A DNA stretch of 64,000 nucleotides from Mycobacterium syngnathidarum (GTDB taxonomy: Bacteria; Actinomycetota; Actinomycetes; Mycobacteriales; Mycobacteriaceae). Made by a program: the position numbers and the translations under genes. The notes below the pieces were generated by a model. It had not been told where the DNA came from and ran no database searches. It saw only the letters and a program-made list of their open reading frames with translations. The stretch covers positions 62,001 through 126,000 of the forward strand of contig NZ_MLCL01000023.1 of assembly GCF_001942625.1 (NCBI RefSeq), in the 5' to 3' direction. Below are positions 25,240-33,715 of this stretch, one piece after another (position 1 is the first letter of the stretch; each line of letters starts with the position of its first letter).

Positions 25240-27665
25240 TTGACCCCCATATCGGTCAAATGACCCGCCACCTTCGCCTCAAGATCGGCTAGTTCGGATT
25301 CGAGTGCACCAACGGTCGATGCGTAGCGTTCGCCTAGTAGCTGGATGCGCGCAACAAGGTCGAGCGTGAGCGCTTCGACTTCACCCGCGACACGTCGCAC
25401 AACGGTTGCCTGCCATTTGTCATCGAGCACGAGTGTCTTGATCTCGACTTCGGTCAGCTCGCCGTACTTCTTGAGGGTGGCCAGGTCGAGTTTGGTCTGG
25501 GCGTCCTTGACCGCCTTCTTGGCGGCCGCTTCGGCGTTGAAAAGCTTGGTGGCATGCTGCAGGGCCTTGATCTCGTCCGGATCGCCGCCGGATTTGATCG
25601 CCTTCAGTCGCGCAGCAACGAGCACCTTGGAGATCTTGTCTTCCTCCATGGCATCGGCGAGCAGCCCGTCTTCGACGCCGTGTACCTCGACGTATTCCTC
25701 GACGGCGCGGGTAGCCTCCTCGGCTGCAGCAGCGAGGTCGTCGACCTTGGCCTGCTCGTTGGCGAAGTAGCGCGCAACGATCAGTGTGGGTGGAATGAGG
25801 TCCATCTTGTACTTGGTGGCGCTACGTCCGGAACCGACCACGAGGTCTGGGGTTTCGGTGAGCTTGCGCTCCTTGTCTTCGATGGTCTTTCGCGGCTTGG
25901 CGGCATCCTGCCAGCCGTCGGCCATGATCAGGTAGACGTCGTCGTGCATGGTGCCGTGCCAGTAGGTCATGAGCTGTTCGTAGACGTCGTACTCGTTGAG
26001 TAGCGGCATTGGCTTGAAGCGTGCCAGCAGGTCGTCGCTGATAGTGGCGATGAGCTCGTTCGGCGTGGTGTTAGGGGTGATGCCGGCCAGAGTGTCGCGG
26101 TACGTGGTGAGCCAATCCGCGACGATTCCGGTGGCTTCGTCACGGAGCTTGTGGAAGCCGGGTGCGTCGAAGATGGCCTGCTGCACGGCGCTGACGTCGA
26201 TGGCGAGGTCGCTGTAGCCGGGGCGGTTCGGGGTGAAGATCTGACTACGGAGCTGCGGGAAGGCGTCCCAATAGCTTTGCAGGGCATCGAGGTCGCGGTC
26301 GGGGATGCCGCCGTGCAGGTGGGCGGACAGGTCTTGCAGATCCTCAGGTTCGGATGAGTCGATGTAGCGCGGGATGTTGAGGTTGTAGTCGTTCTTGGGG
26401 TCGGCGATCTCGCTCATCGGCACCATACGTGAGTAACGGTCGATCTCGATCTGCTTGTTGAAGGTGTCAACGACCTTGTGGATATCCTGGCTACGGAGGC
26501 GGTTCTTGTTGCCGTCCTTCATGAAGCCCTTGGATGCGTCGATCATGAAGACGCCCGTGCGTCCTACCGCGTTCTCCTTGTCGAGGATCACCACGCAGGC
26601 CGGGATGCCGGTGCCGTAGAACAGGTTTGCCGGCAAACCGATGACCCCCTTGATGAAGCCTTGCTTGAGTAGACGGGCGCGGATGGTGGCTTCGGCGTTG
26701 CCGCGGAACAACACGCCGTGCGGCAAGATAATCGCGGCCTTGCCGGTGCTCTTGAGCGAGGTGAGGGCGTGGAGCAGGAAGGCGTAGTCCCCGTTCTTCT
26801 CCGGTGGGCGGCCGTATTCGAAGCGGCCGTAATCGTTCTCCAGGCCGTTGTTCCACGACTTCACCGAGAATGGCGGATTCATGACGATGTAGTCGAACGT
26901 TCGCAGGTGGTCACCCTTGGTGAACTTCGGACTGGTGATGGAGTCGCCCTTTTCGATATCGGCGATCTCGTTACCGTGCAGGATCATGTTCATCTTGGAC
27001 AGCGCCCAAGTGGCATTGTCCTTCTCCTGGCCGTAGATCGTCATGCCGCGTGGCGCTTCGGCGGCAGCCTTGAGGAGTAGTGAACCGGAACCGCAAGCGG
27101 GGTCGTAGACAGTCTGGTCTTGGCGGGTGTTCGGCCCGATCCCGACCACTTTGGCGAGTATGCGGGAGACCTCAGCGGGCGTGTAGAACTGACCCTTGCT
27201 CTTGCCTGATTCGGTGGCGAAGTGGCGCATCAGGTACTCGTATGCGTCGCCGAGCAGATCGTCGCCTTCGGCGCGGGAACCGCGGAAGTCCAGATCGTTG
27301 AAGATGGTGACCAGCTTGGAGAGACGGTCTTGCATTTCCTTGCCGTTGCCGAGCTTCTCCTTGTCGTTGAAGTCAGCCTGGTCGATGACGTTGCGCAGAT
27401 CGTTGGCTTCGGCCAGCCGGGCGATGATCTTGTTGAAGCGGTCGCCGATCTCCTTGTCGCCCTTAGCGGCGAGCATGTCGTCGAACGACCCGCCCGCAGG
27501 TACCTCGATGAGGCTGTTGGCGTCCGTCTTGGCCTTGTCGGAGACGTACTTCACGAACAGCAGCGTCAGGATGTAATCCTTGTACTGGCTGGCGTCCATG
27601 CCACCGCGCAGTTGATCACAGCTCGCCCACAGCGATGAGTAGAGATCCGACTTCTTCAACGCCAC
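25236..27665 (-). CDS. hsdM: Type I DNA methyltransferase subunit (RM2 HsdM)
   Basis: This 809-residue N6-adenine methyltransferase belongs to RM2. The N-terminal helical HsdM domain (DLYSSLWASCDQLRGGMDAS) is followed by the SAM-binding motif YDPACGSGSLLL and the catalytic motif MNPPFS. A long C-terminal extension of about 300 residues, much of it coiled coil, is typical of one HsdM subfamily. I chose the GTG at 27665 because AAAAGGAG lies eight bases upstream (27674-27681); the frame runs open to 27767 without homology. It is the first gene of the coupled RM2 operon. Its catalytic codons read CCGCCA TTC, not the CCGCCC TAC that the element used as target. Confidence 0.92.
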   Translation of the reverse strand: MALKKSDLYSSLWASCDQLRGGMDASQYKDYILTLLFVKYVSDKAKTDANSLIEVPAGGSFDDMLAAKGDKEIGDRFNKIIARLAEANDLRNVIDQADFNDKEKLGNGKEMQDRLSKLVTIFNDLDFRGSRAEGDDLLGDAYEYLMRHFATESGKSKGQFYTPAEVSRILAKVVGIGPNTRQDQTVYDPACGSGSLLLKAAAEAPRGMTIYGQEKDNATWALSKMNMILHGNEIADIEKGDSITSPKFTKGDHLRTFDYIVMNPPFSVKSWNNGLENDYGRFEYGRPPEKNGDYAFLLHALTSLKSTGKAAIILPHGVLFRGNAEATIRARLLKQGFIKGVIGLPANLFYGTGIPACVVILDKENAVGRTGVFMIDASKGFMKDGNKNRLRSQDIHKVVDTFNKQIEIDRYSRMVPMSEIADPKNDYNLNIPRYIDSSEPEDLQDLSAHLHGGIPDRDLDALQSYWDAFPQLRSQIFTPNRPGYSDLAIDVSAVQQAIFDAPGFHKLRDEATGIVADWLTTYRDTLAGITPNTTPNELIATISDDLLARFKPMPLLNEYDVYEQLMTYWHGTMHDDVYLIMADGWQDAAKPRKTIEDKERKLTETPDLVVGSGRSATKYKMDLIPPTLIVARYFANEQAKVDDLAAAAEEATRAVEEYVEVHGVEDGLLADAMEEDKISKVLVAARLKAIKSGGDPDEIKALQHATKLFNAEAAAKKAVKDAQTKLDLATLKKYGELTEVEIKTLVLDDKWQATVVRRVAGEVEALTLDLVARIQLLGERYASTVGALESELADLEAKVAGHLTDMGVK

Positions 27666-27806
27666 CTGGTGCGCTCCTTTTCCTGCGATCTCGGCCGGTG
27701 CTCGGGGTCTGATGCGTACCCGCCCCGGCCCGACAAGTCTGTCAGCATCAAGACCATTTCTGGGCAAGTCGGGCCACGCGCGCCCCGCATACCGCTGGAC
27801 ATGGCG
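27666..27806 (-). other. Promoter-containing gap before the RM2 operon
   Basis: This 141-bp gap lies between the recombinase module and hsdM2. It should hold the RM2 promoter. No confident -35/-10 pair or operator palindrome was recognised by eye. Confidence 0.3.
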
Positions 27807-28220
27807 TCATGAGCCGCCGCCGGTTCGCAGCGGTACGACTTTGCGCAGGCCCGGGTCGCTTGACCGGAGTTGCTGGTTTTCCAGCGCCAGGACCTGGATG
27901 ATCCGCTCCAGCTGATGAATGGTCGAGGTGAGCGCCGTGACCTCGGCGGTGAGTTCTTTCACGCGCTTCTGAGCGTCGGTCTTCTCCTCGCGGAGTGCCT
28001 CCAGGATTGGGGGCTCGGTGTTGGTGCTGGCGATCCGGGCACGGAACTCGTCCTGGAGGTCGGTGTGCCGGTGGGTGAGCAACCAGCGCTTGACGCAAGC
28101 CTCGACGGCGAGTGACTTCACGGTGAGTTTGCCGTCGGAGTGCAGTGGGCTGTCGGCGATAAGCCGGTCCATCGCGTCGCGGATCGCGCGGCGGACCTGT
28201 TCATCAGCCTGCTCGGTCAT
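27807..28220 (-). CDS. Small coiled-coil protein of the recombinase module (DUF6262/TnpC-like)
   Basis: This 137-residue protein has a helical N-terminal half (DEQVRRAIRDAMDRLIADSP, then TVKSLAVEACVKRWLLTHRH). A strong coiled coil runs from about 75 to 120 (REEKTDAQKRVKELTAEVTA, then LENQQLR). It begins ATG at 28220, overlapping the stop of the third recombinase by four bases. In Tn554-type transposons a small TnpC protein takes this same last position after the recombinases and affects transposition efficiency and orientation. An equivalent accessory role is likely here. Confidence 0.7.
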   Translation of the reverse strand: MTEQADEQVRRAIRDAMDRLIADSPLHSDGKLTVKSLAVEACVKRWLLTHRHTDLQDEFRARIASTNTEPPILEALREEKTDAQKRVKELTAEVTALTSTIHQLERIIQVLALENQQLRSSDPGLRKVVPLRTGGGS

Positions 28221-30361
28221 CGCGGCTTCCCATCGTTCTGATGCTCGTCGACGAGGGCTTGAAGGGCGATGATGCGTTGTTCGAGCCGGCCGCGCAGCGG
28301 TATCGGCGTTGTGGGCGAGGCGATCTCGGCCTGGTGCCGAGTGACTGCGTCGACGATCTGGGCGATGTTCTGGTCGGTTCGGGCGATATTGCCGCATCCG
28401 GGTTGACAGTGCGAGACATCAGGTGATCGGTGCTGGCTTGCCGTGATCTGCCGGTCGGGGTGGCACAGAGCCTTGGACTGGTCGTAGCAGCAGGTGACGA
28501 ACTGTTGCGGGTTGTCGTAGATGCGCAGCTGGGGATTGGCGCGCAGGGCAGCTGCCTGCTTGTTGCTCATGTAACGGCCGCGGAATTGCCGGTCGAAGGT
28601 GTGGATGGCCTGGGTGTATCGGCCGGCGGCTGGGCCGCTGACCTGCTCACCGCTTTCGAGGCGTTGATGTGCGTCTTCGAGGTAGTCGGCTCGGGCGAGG
28701 GCCTCCTCCATCGGAAAGACGTCTCTGAGACCGCTGGCGACCCGTGATCCGTAGCCATCGGTGGTGTAGCCGCGTAGGTGCCCGTACTGCACGCCGAGGG
28801 CCACTCGGCCGCCTGGCTTGCGGTAGATGAACCAGGCCAGCGTGCGCCTGAACCGCTTGACGGTCACGGCTTCCTCGGGATCGGCGGGGATCACCTCGTG
28901 GGGACGTTCGAGCCTCACGGCGGCGCGATTGCTCCAATCGATCAAGTCCTGGATTCGGTCCCGGACCATGCGGGCGTGCACGGCTTTCCCCGCGTTGACA
29001 CCGCAGGGCCATAGCGAGAACGCGTCGATCGGAAACAGAAGTTGAGAAGTGGGGTTCAGTGCTTCCATCACGGCAACGGCTTTCGCCACCGGCGCGATGG
29101 CCAGCCAGGGTTGTTCCCGTTCGACGCCGGCGGGTATTGCGTTGCCCGACTTATCAAGTGCACCTTTGAAGGTTCTGCCGTGAAGACGGTAATGGAGTTG
29201 CCCGGTCGCGGGATCGGTGTGGGTTCGGCAGCCGCCGCGCTCCAGTGCGCGGCACTCCTCGCCCCGCATCCCGGTCAGGTAGGCGATGACCACGAACGCG
29301 GCGGTGGCCAGATGGCGGCATAGCTCCTCGACCTCGTAGAAGTTGATCGACGGGGTCCAGTCCATTCCGTCGACGGAGGCGGTGATCGGCATGGGCAGAT
29401 GCGCTTCGTCGCTGGCGCTCAGGCCGGCTATCGGCCAGTGCGAATTCATCACCTGTGTCTCTTCGGGAGACAGGCCCAACTGCCAGCCGATGAATCCCTT
29501 TGCCAGAGAACGCATGTGCGGCCGATTGGAAGCTACCCACCCAGGCACCGTCTGTGAATCCCGACGCCGCTCTTCAACATACGCGCGAAACCGTTGATAG
29601 GGCGTCAGAGCCTGGAGGCTCGCCGGAACATCGCAAGGTGTCGCTTTCAGTGCCATTGCGGTCAGGATGTCGTCGCTGAAGTCGGTGACGAAGCGCAGCG
29701 CCCAGACCAGAAGGCCGGCCATCGTCTGCGGGTGGATGGGGGCGGTCTTGTTCTCACTGGACCAGTTGGCGGGGCCGAGCACCGAGGTGCGTCCGATATG
29801 GCTGTTCTCCCATGGTGGGCGTGCGAGACGGTCGGCTTCGGGGAGGTAGGGAGCGTAGAGCCAGGCACGGGTGACGGCGAAGAGTATGTTGCCCACGTTC
29901 TCTCGTGAGCCGCGGTGTCGTTTGAGATGCTCCGCATATTCGTCGTAGATGGCATCGGTGACCGCGCTGAACTCGTGAATGTCCTTCTCTGCCAGCCACG
30001 TCATCCACTGCCGCAGGAATCGCGCGAACGTGCAAACGGTTACCGGCGCGAGTTGACTACGCGCCGCCGAGGAGCGCTCCAGATCCTCGACCGGTGTCGG
30101 CTTGTTGATGCTCGCCCAGATCAATCGCTTGGCCGTGGCGACATAGTTCGGCGGGAAGGTGTCGAAGGCGATGCTCAACTTGCCCGACACGGTCTGTTTC
30201 TGCACCAACGGTGTGAGATCCCATCGGTTGGCGCCCACGGTGGAGAGATTTCCTCGCAGTGCTTCAGGCACGCGCTCAATGTCGGCGATAACAGGTTCGG
30301 CGTCGTCAAGTTCGAGCTGACCAGTCTGTGGTGACCACGAGTTGGCTGCTGCGGTGCTCAC
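28217..30361 (-). CDS. Tyrosine recombinase C of the element (714 aa)
   Basis: This is the third of three overlapping recombinases. The C-terminal catalytic domain shows the first arginine in AYLTGMRGEECRALE. A second-arginine block is present as KRFRRTLAWFIYRK. The GH-to-Tyr block reads VQYGHLRGYTTDGYGS. A long tail beyond the catalytic tyrosine contains a Cys/His cluster (CCYDQSKALCHPD, then HCQPGCG) that could bind zinc. The N-terminal 280 residues include a core-binding domain. GTG 30361 overlaps the previous gene by four bases. It is probably needed with recombinases A and B for integration and excision. Confidence 0.82.
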   Translation of the reverse strand: MSTAAANSWSPQTGQLELDDAEPVIADIERVPEALRGNLSTVGANRWDLTPLVQKQTVSGKLSIAFDTFPPNYVATAKRLIWASINKPTPVEDLERSSAARSQLAPVTVCTFARFLRQWMTWLAEKDIHEFSAVTDAIYDEYAEHLKRHRGSRENVGNILFAVTRAWLYAPYLPEADRLARPPWENSHIGRTSVLGPANWSSENKTAPIHPQTMAGLLVWALRFVTDFSDDILTAMALKATPCDVPASLQALTPYQRFRAYVEERRRDSQTVPGWVASNRPHMRSLAKGFIGWQLGLSPEETQVMNSHWPIAGLSASDEAHLPMPITASVDGMDWTPSINFYEVEELCRHLATAAFVVIAYLTGMRGEECRALERGGCRTHTDPATGQLHYRLHGRTFKGALDKSGNAIPAGVEREQPWLAIAPVAKAVAVMEALNPTSQLLFPIDAFSLWPCGVNAGKAVHARMVRDRIQDLIDWSNRAAVRLERPHEVIPADPEEAVTVKRFRRTLAWFIYRKPGGRVALGVQYGHLRGYTTDGYGSRVASGLRDVFPMEEALARADYLEDAHQRLESGEQVSGPAAGRYTQAIHTFDRQFRGRYMSNKQAAALRANPQLRIYDNPQQFVTCCYDQSKALCHPDRQITASQHRSPDVSHCQPGCGNIARTDQNIAQIVDAVTRHQAEIASPTTPIPLRGRLEQRIIALQALVDEHQNDGKPR

Positions 30362-32178
30362 GCGTCGAGATTCCTTCCGATGAGCGCAGTGACGACTTCG
30401 CGATCAGCGTCGGTGACATGGCGGCGGGCATCGCCGATCTCGGCGTTGGTCGCGTTCTGTTCGAGAATCGCTTGCAGTCGGGCGTAGTGGTCTCGGTAGT
30501 CCGTCTCCCATCGGGCCGGGGCAACGAGGGTGGCCACGTTGTCGAGGGCATCAAGCAGCGTGACCAGACGCGGCAGATGATCGGGGGTGATAACCGCGTT
30601 CGTGCAGGTAAAGCAGGCGAAGAATGAGGCCGGGCACGGTTCGCCCGCGGTGGCCGCGAACGGGCTGTTCAAGAAGTCGGTGCACGCGGTGGTGGCGGTG
30701 TCGAGGTGTCCCGCAAGCAGTAGCTTCAGTGTCGGCACCGGGATACCCAGCTGTGTCGCGGCGGTGTCCGGATCTCTGCGGGCGGCAATCACCTCGGCGG
30801 CACTCAGCGAGCGGATCGCGACCGTGGCTCTGGCGTGAGCCACAGCATCGGCCTGTCCGTCAATGATGGTGTCGGCAGCCTCGTCTGCAGTGGCCGGGTC
30901 GGGGCTGCGGTAGGTGTCTTCGCTGACGGATTCGCTGTTCTGCCGGGCATGTTGGTTCAACACCTGCTCGGACAATCGCAGCCGTCGCAGACTCACCCGC
31001 AACGGTGTGCCGTCGTCTGCCAGCAGGCCGGCATCGGCCATGTAGTGATCGCCGATTCCCGCGGTCAACCATTCCTGCCGGAACGGGCCATCGTCGGTGA
31101 GGTTCTTGTGCCGGTGGGCGATGAGCAACTTCTCCGACGGGGTTCCGAGCTGTGCAAGTGCGGTGCGGCATGGCTCGGTCAAGCGGAGAGCGTTCTCCCA
31201 GAGCTTTCCGGCCTCGCCGGCGAGGATTTCGGCGCTGTAGCGCTTGGTTCCTCTTCTCGGTTTGTCGGTGTTGACGGTGTATACCGAGTCTTCACCGGCA
31301 CCGTCGGATGCCCTGAACGACGTCACGGTGAGGTTGTCCATGACGGAGAGGTTGAACCCTCGCTCGCACACGAGAAGTACCATCAAGCAATAGATTTCCC
31401 GTATCGACGGGAACAGTGCCTGCGCCGGATTGGACACACCGGCCAGATCGAAGCAGCCCTTGAGGACCACCCGGTTGGCGAGGTACTGAGTAGGAAGCAT
31501 CCCGTTTCGCGACAGATACTCCAGCAGGGATCCTGTGCTCCACCGCTCCCCGCCGACCTTGAACGTGATTCCGTCACCGACATCACCAACCGCGCGGTAC
31601 TGGTACAGCCTCTCGGTGTTGGTCCGGATTCTGCGGAGCGCTTGGCGTACCTCGCCCTTGGCGGCACTGCGGATCCGCCCGAACTCGTCGCGACTGTAGG
31701 AATCATTCTCCGGTAGGCGTTTCCGAGGCTTCACAGCCTTCGCGCGCATCGCCTTCCGTGTGGTTTCGGAAAGTCGTGGGGACTCCGACAGCACGGCCCG
31801 CATGAGATTCACTTGCCCCGGCCAACGGGCCTGGCTTTCCTTGACAGTCCGCCACGCCCACCACACCTCGGGCCCGAAATCGGCGATCGAGTGGACGTCG
31901 GGGAACTCCGTCCCCAGGTAGGTGATCAGTTGCCGCGCGGCGCCCACCGCCGCGTCGACGGTCGCCATTGTGCGCCAACGGCCACCGGATTGGGACCCGT
32001 TTGCCAGCGCGGTGACGAGGTCGTCGATCAGTTCAGCGGGCCCGTGGACGTCATCGAATGAGAATGTCTTCGTGCGTCCCGCCTCGTCGGTGAAGCAGAG
32101 CTCTCGAAGCTCAGGGTCCACTGCTGCGGGTCGGGCGTACTTGCCGGTGGGGAGTGCCGCTGTCCTACGCGAGGCCAC
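30358..32178 (-). CDS. Recombinase B of the element, divergent tyrosine-recombinase-like (606 aa)
   Basis: This is the middle gene of the trio, with GTG 32178 three bases after recombinase A ends. A recombinase-like catalytic region is suggested by LRVSLRRLRLSEQVLNQHA followed by NSESVSEDTYRSPD, where the tyrosine would be the nucleophile. The usual LLGH box is not evident, so activity may be reduced or structural. A CPASFFACFTC cysteine cluster lies in the C-terminal part. Its position and size recall the middle member of recombinase trios, which can be catalytically divergent. The assignment to the family rests partly on context. Confidence 0.65.
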   Translation of the reverse strand: MASRRTAALPTGKYARPAAVDPELRELCFTDEAGRTKTFSFDDVHGPAELIDDLVTALANGSQSGGRWRTMATVDAAVGAARQLITYLGTEFPDVHSIADFGPEVWWAWRTVKESQARWPGQVNLMRAVLSESPRLSETTRKAMRAKAVKPRKRLPENDSYSRDEFGRIRSAAKGEVRQALRRIRTNTERLYQYRAVGDVGDGITFKVGGERWSTGSLLEYLSRNGMLPTQYLANRVVLKGCFDLAGVSNPAQALFPSIREIYCLMVLLVCERGFNLSVMDNLTVTSFRASDGAGEDSVYTVNTDKPRRGTKRYSAEILAGEAGKLWENALRLTEPCRTALAQLGTPSEKLLIAHRHKNLTDDGPFRQEWLTAGIGDHYMADAGLLADDGTPLRVSLRRLRLSEQVLNQHARQNSESVSEDTYRSPDPATADEAADTIIDGQADAVAHARATVAIRSLSAAEVIAARRDPDTAATQLGIPVPTLKLLLAGHLDTATTACTDFLNSPFAATAGEPCPASFFACFTCTNAVITPDHLPRLVTLLDALDNVATLVAPARWETDYRDHYARLQAILEQNATNAEIGDARRHVTDADREVVTALIGRNLDA

Positions 32179-32181
32179 CGC

Positions 32182-33687
32182 TCACTGCTCCTCGGTGTCG
32201 ACGATGCCGGGAGCCGCCGTCGCGATGTGTGTGATGAAGTCGGCGATCGATGCGTCGTCGGCCATGTCGTCATTGAGGAACAGGTCGACCTGCAGGCCCG
32301 ACACCGGTTCGAGATAGCAGTCCCGCGTAGTTTCCAGGTTCGCGTGGCCAAGTAATGTTTGAACCAAAACCCAAGGGTCCCCGAAGATGTGGCGATACTC
32401 GCGCCGTTCGGCAGGGGTGATGCCCATCTTGCGTTCGTGTGCGTAGATCAATATGACCAACATCCTCAGGGCGAACGAGTGGCGCAGCATATGCGGGTGA
32501 CAATGGATGTCTACCCCAAGGGTCTGACACCGATCGTTGGCCGTGGAGAAGATCGCCTCCCAGGTGCGGTAGGGCAACGGCAGGCCGGCTTCGGACAGCC
32601 AGACCATCCAGGGTTCATTCCCGTGATCAGTGGTGATGTAGAAGTTGAGTCGATCATTCGCGTCGAGACTGTCCAGCGGTACTGTCCCCTTACTGCCGTC
32701 CCGGTTGGTGAAGTGGACACGGCGGTGATGGTCCACCGTGTCGACGATTTTGATGTCGGTCAGTGCGTCGTAACGACCTTCGGAGCGGGCTCGGTGAACT
32801 GCCGCGGCTCGGGTTGAAATCCGGTAGTTGTCAATGTGTTTCAGTGCTGCGGTGCTGATCCAGAAATCGCGGCCGCGACCTTTCGCGACGGCTTGGCCGA
32901 CTCGGGCCTTGGCGTAACGCACTTGGCTGTCAGCGTTGGGGATTTCTCCCAGGACGAGTGTTCCGGCTTCACGCAGTCGCAGTCCGCTCGACCACAGCAC
33001 TTCGGCGAACGCCAGATTACGGCCGTCGTTGCGTCCTCGCCACGTCGCATCCCGCCGCCCGTCGCCGCGGTAGCCGCCGAGGCCGACGTCGCGCCAGCGC
33101 TTGTATGCCCGGGGCGTCAGCCACTTCAATTGGACCGAGCGGACAGCACTCGGGTGCAGCCGCGTGAAGTCCGAGTCCCCGGTCGAGTTGGGCTTGTGCA
33201 GGGCTACAGGAGAAACAGCCACGTTGCCGCGCCACTGCTGCCAGTCGTAGAACTTCTTGATTGCGGCCAGATCCCGTGAAAACGTGGCCGCACCAACACG
33301 ATACGGGTTCTTCTGGTCGCGTCGCCGCCAGAACTCATAGTCGGCAAGATGCTCGAACGTCGCCGTTCTCCAGTCGATGCCTTGAACGGACAGGAAGGAG
33401 AGAAACAGCTGGATGTCCGGGGCGTAGGCCTCCTGCGACCCGGCCGCCAACGATTGGAACGCTGCCGAGCGGAAGAATTCCAGGGCCTCAACGTCCGGTC
33501 GACCATCGGGCATCAGGAGAAACGGCTGCCCCGGGCGGATTCCGAGCGCAGCCTCACGCTCGGCTAGATCGGGGAAGTCTGCAAGGACATCGGACCTCGC
33601 GGTGTACGGCCGGTTAGGCTGCCGCGCCCAACACAACCTCCAGCGGGAGTCGTCGTCGTGTTGTTCCACAGCAACAGAACCTGCCAC
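32182..33687 (-). CDS. Tyrosine recombinase A of the element (501 aa)
   Basis: This is a canonical tyrosine recombinase. The catalytic set is visible as Arg in SSGLRLREAGT, the box HPHMLRHSFALR and TLLGHANLETTRDCY, with Tyr458 as likely nucleophile. A SAM-like core-binding domain fills about residues 70-190. The start is GTG 33687, only 22 bp inside the right end of the element and within its terminal repeat. There is therefore no room for its own promoter in the integrated state. Transcription probably enters from the hsdM1 promoter outside, or across the joined ends in a circular form. Confidence 0.88.
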   Translation of the reverse strand: MAGSVAVEQHDDDSRWRLCWARQPNRPYTARSDVLADFPDLAEREAALGIRPGQPFLLMPDGRPDVEALEFFRSAAFQSLAAGSQEAYAPDIQLFLSFLSVQGIDWRTATFEHLADYEFWRRRDQKNPYRVGAATFSRDLAAIKKFYDWQQWRGNVAVSPVALHKPNSTGDSDFTRLHPSAVRSVQLKWLTPRAYKRWRDVGLGGYRGDGRRDATWRGRNDGRNLAFAEVLWSSGLRLREAGTLVLGEIPNADSQVRYAKARVGQAVAKGRGRDFWISTAALKHIDNYRISTRAAAVHRARSEGRYDALTDIKIVDTVDHHRRVHFTNRDGSKGTVPLDSLDANDRLNFYITTDHGNEPWMVWLSEAGLPLPYRTWEAIFSTANDRCQTLGVDIHCHPHMLRHSFALRMLVILIYAHERKMGITPAERREYRHIFGDPWVLVQTLLGHANLETTRDCYLEPVSGLQVDLFLNDDMADDASIADFITHIATAAPGIVDTEEQ

Positions 33688-33715
33688 AACACACCGACAT
33701 TCTACGGAAGGGCGG
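33687..33715. other. Right att junction (attR) and right terminal repeat of the 16.9-kb element
   Basis: CAACACACCGA (33687-33697) and TACGGAA (33703-33709) are the inverted counterparts of the left end. They are followed by the shared core GGGCGG (33710-33715) and host hsdM1 sequence. Joining right end to left end gives TACGGAA-core-TTCCGTA, a perfect 7-bp inverted pair around a 6-bp core. Confidence 0.8.

Larger units (their letters stand above)
16796..33709 (-). mobile_element. 16.9-kb tyrosine-recombinase element carrying a complete type I RM system, inserted in hsdM1
   Basis: Both junctions are defined by the interrupted hsdM1 frame. The core GGGCGG occurs at 16790-16795 and again at 33710-33715, giving a repeat-to-repeat length of 16,920 bp. 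The ends are imperfect inverted repeats made of TTCCGTA and TCGG(C/T)GTGTTG blocks. Starting from the right, the cargo is three tyrosine recombinases, a small coiled-coil protein, hsdM2, hsdS2, a Ymh HEPN protein, hsdR2, a YgjP metallopeptidase and an ApeA-like protein, all on the minus strand. A trypsin-like protease on the plus strand lies at the left end. No transfer genes are present, so this is a transposon-like or integrative element rather than an ICE. Confidence 0.88.
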
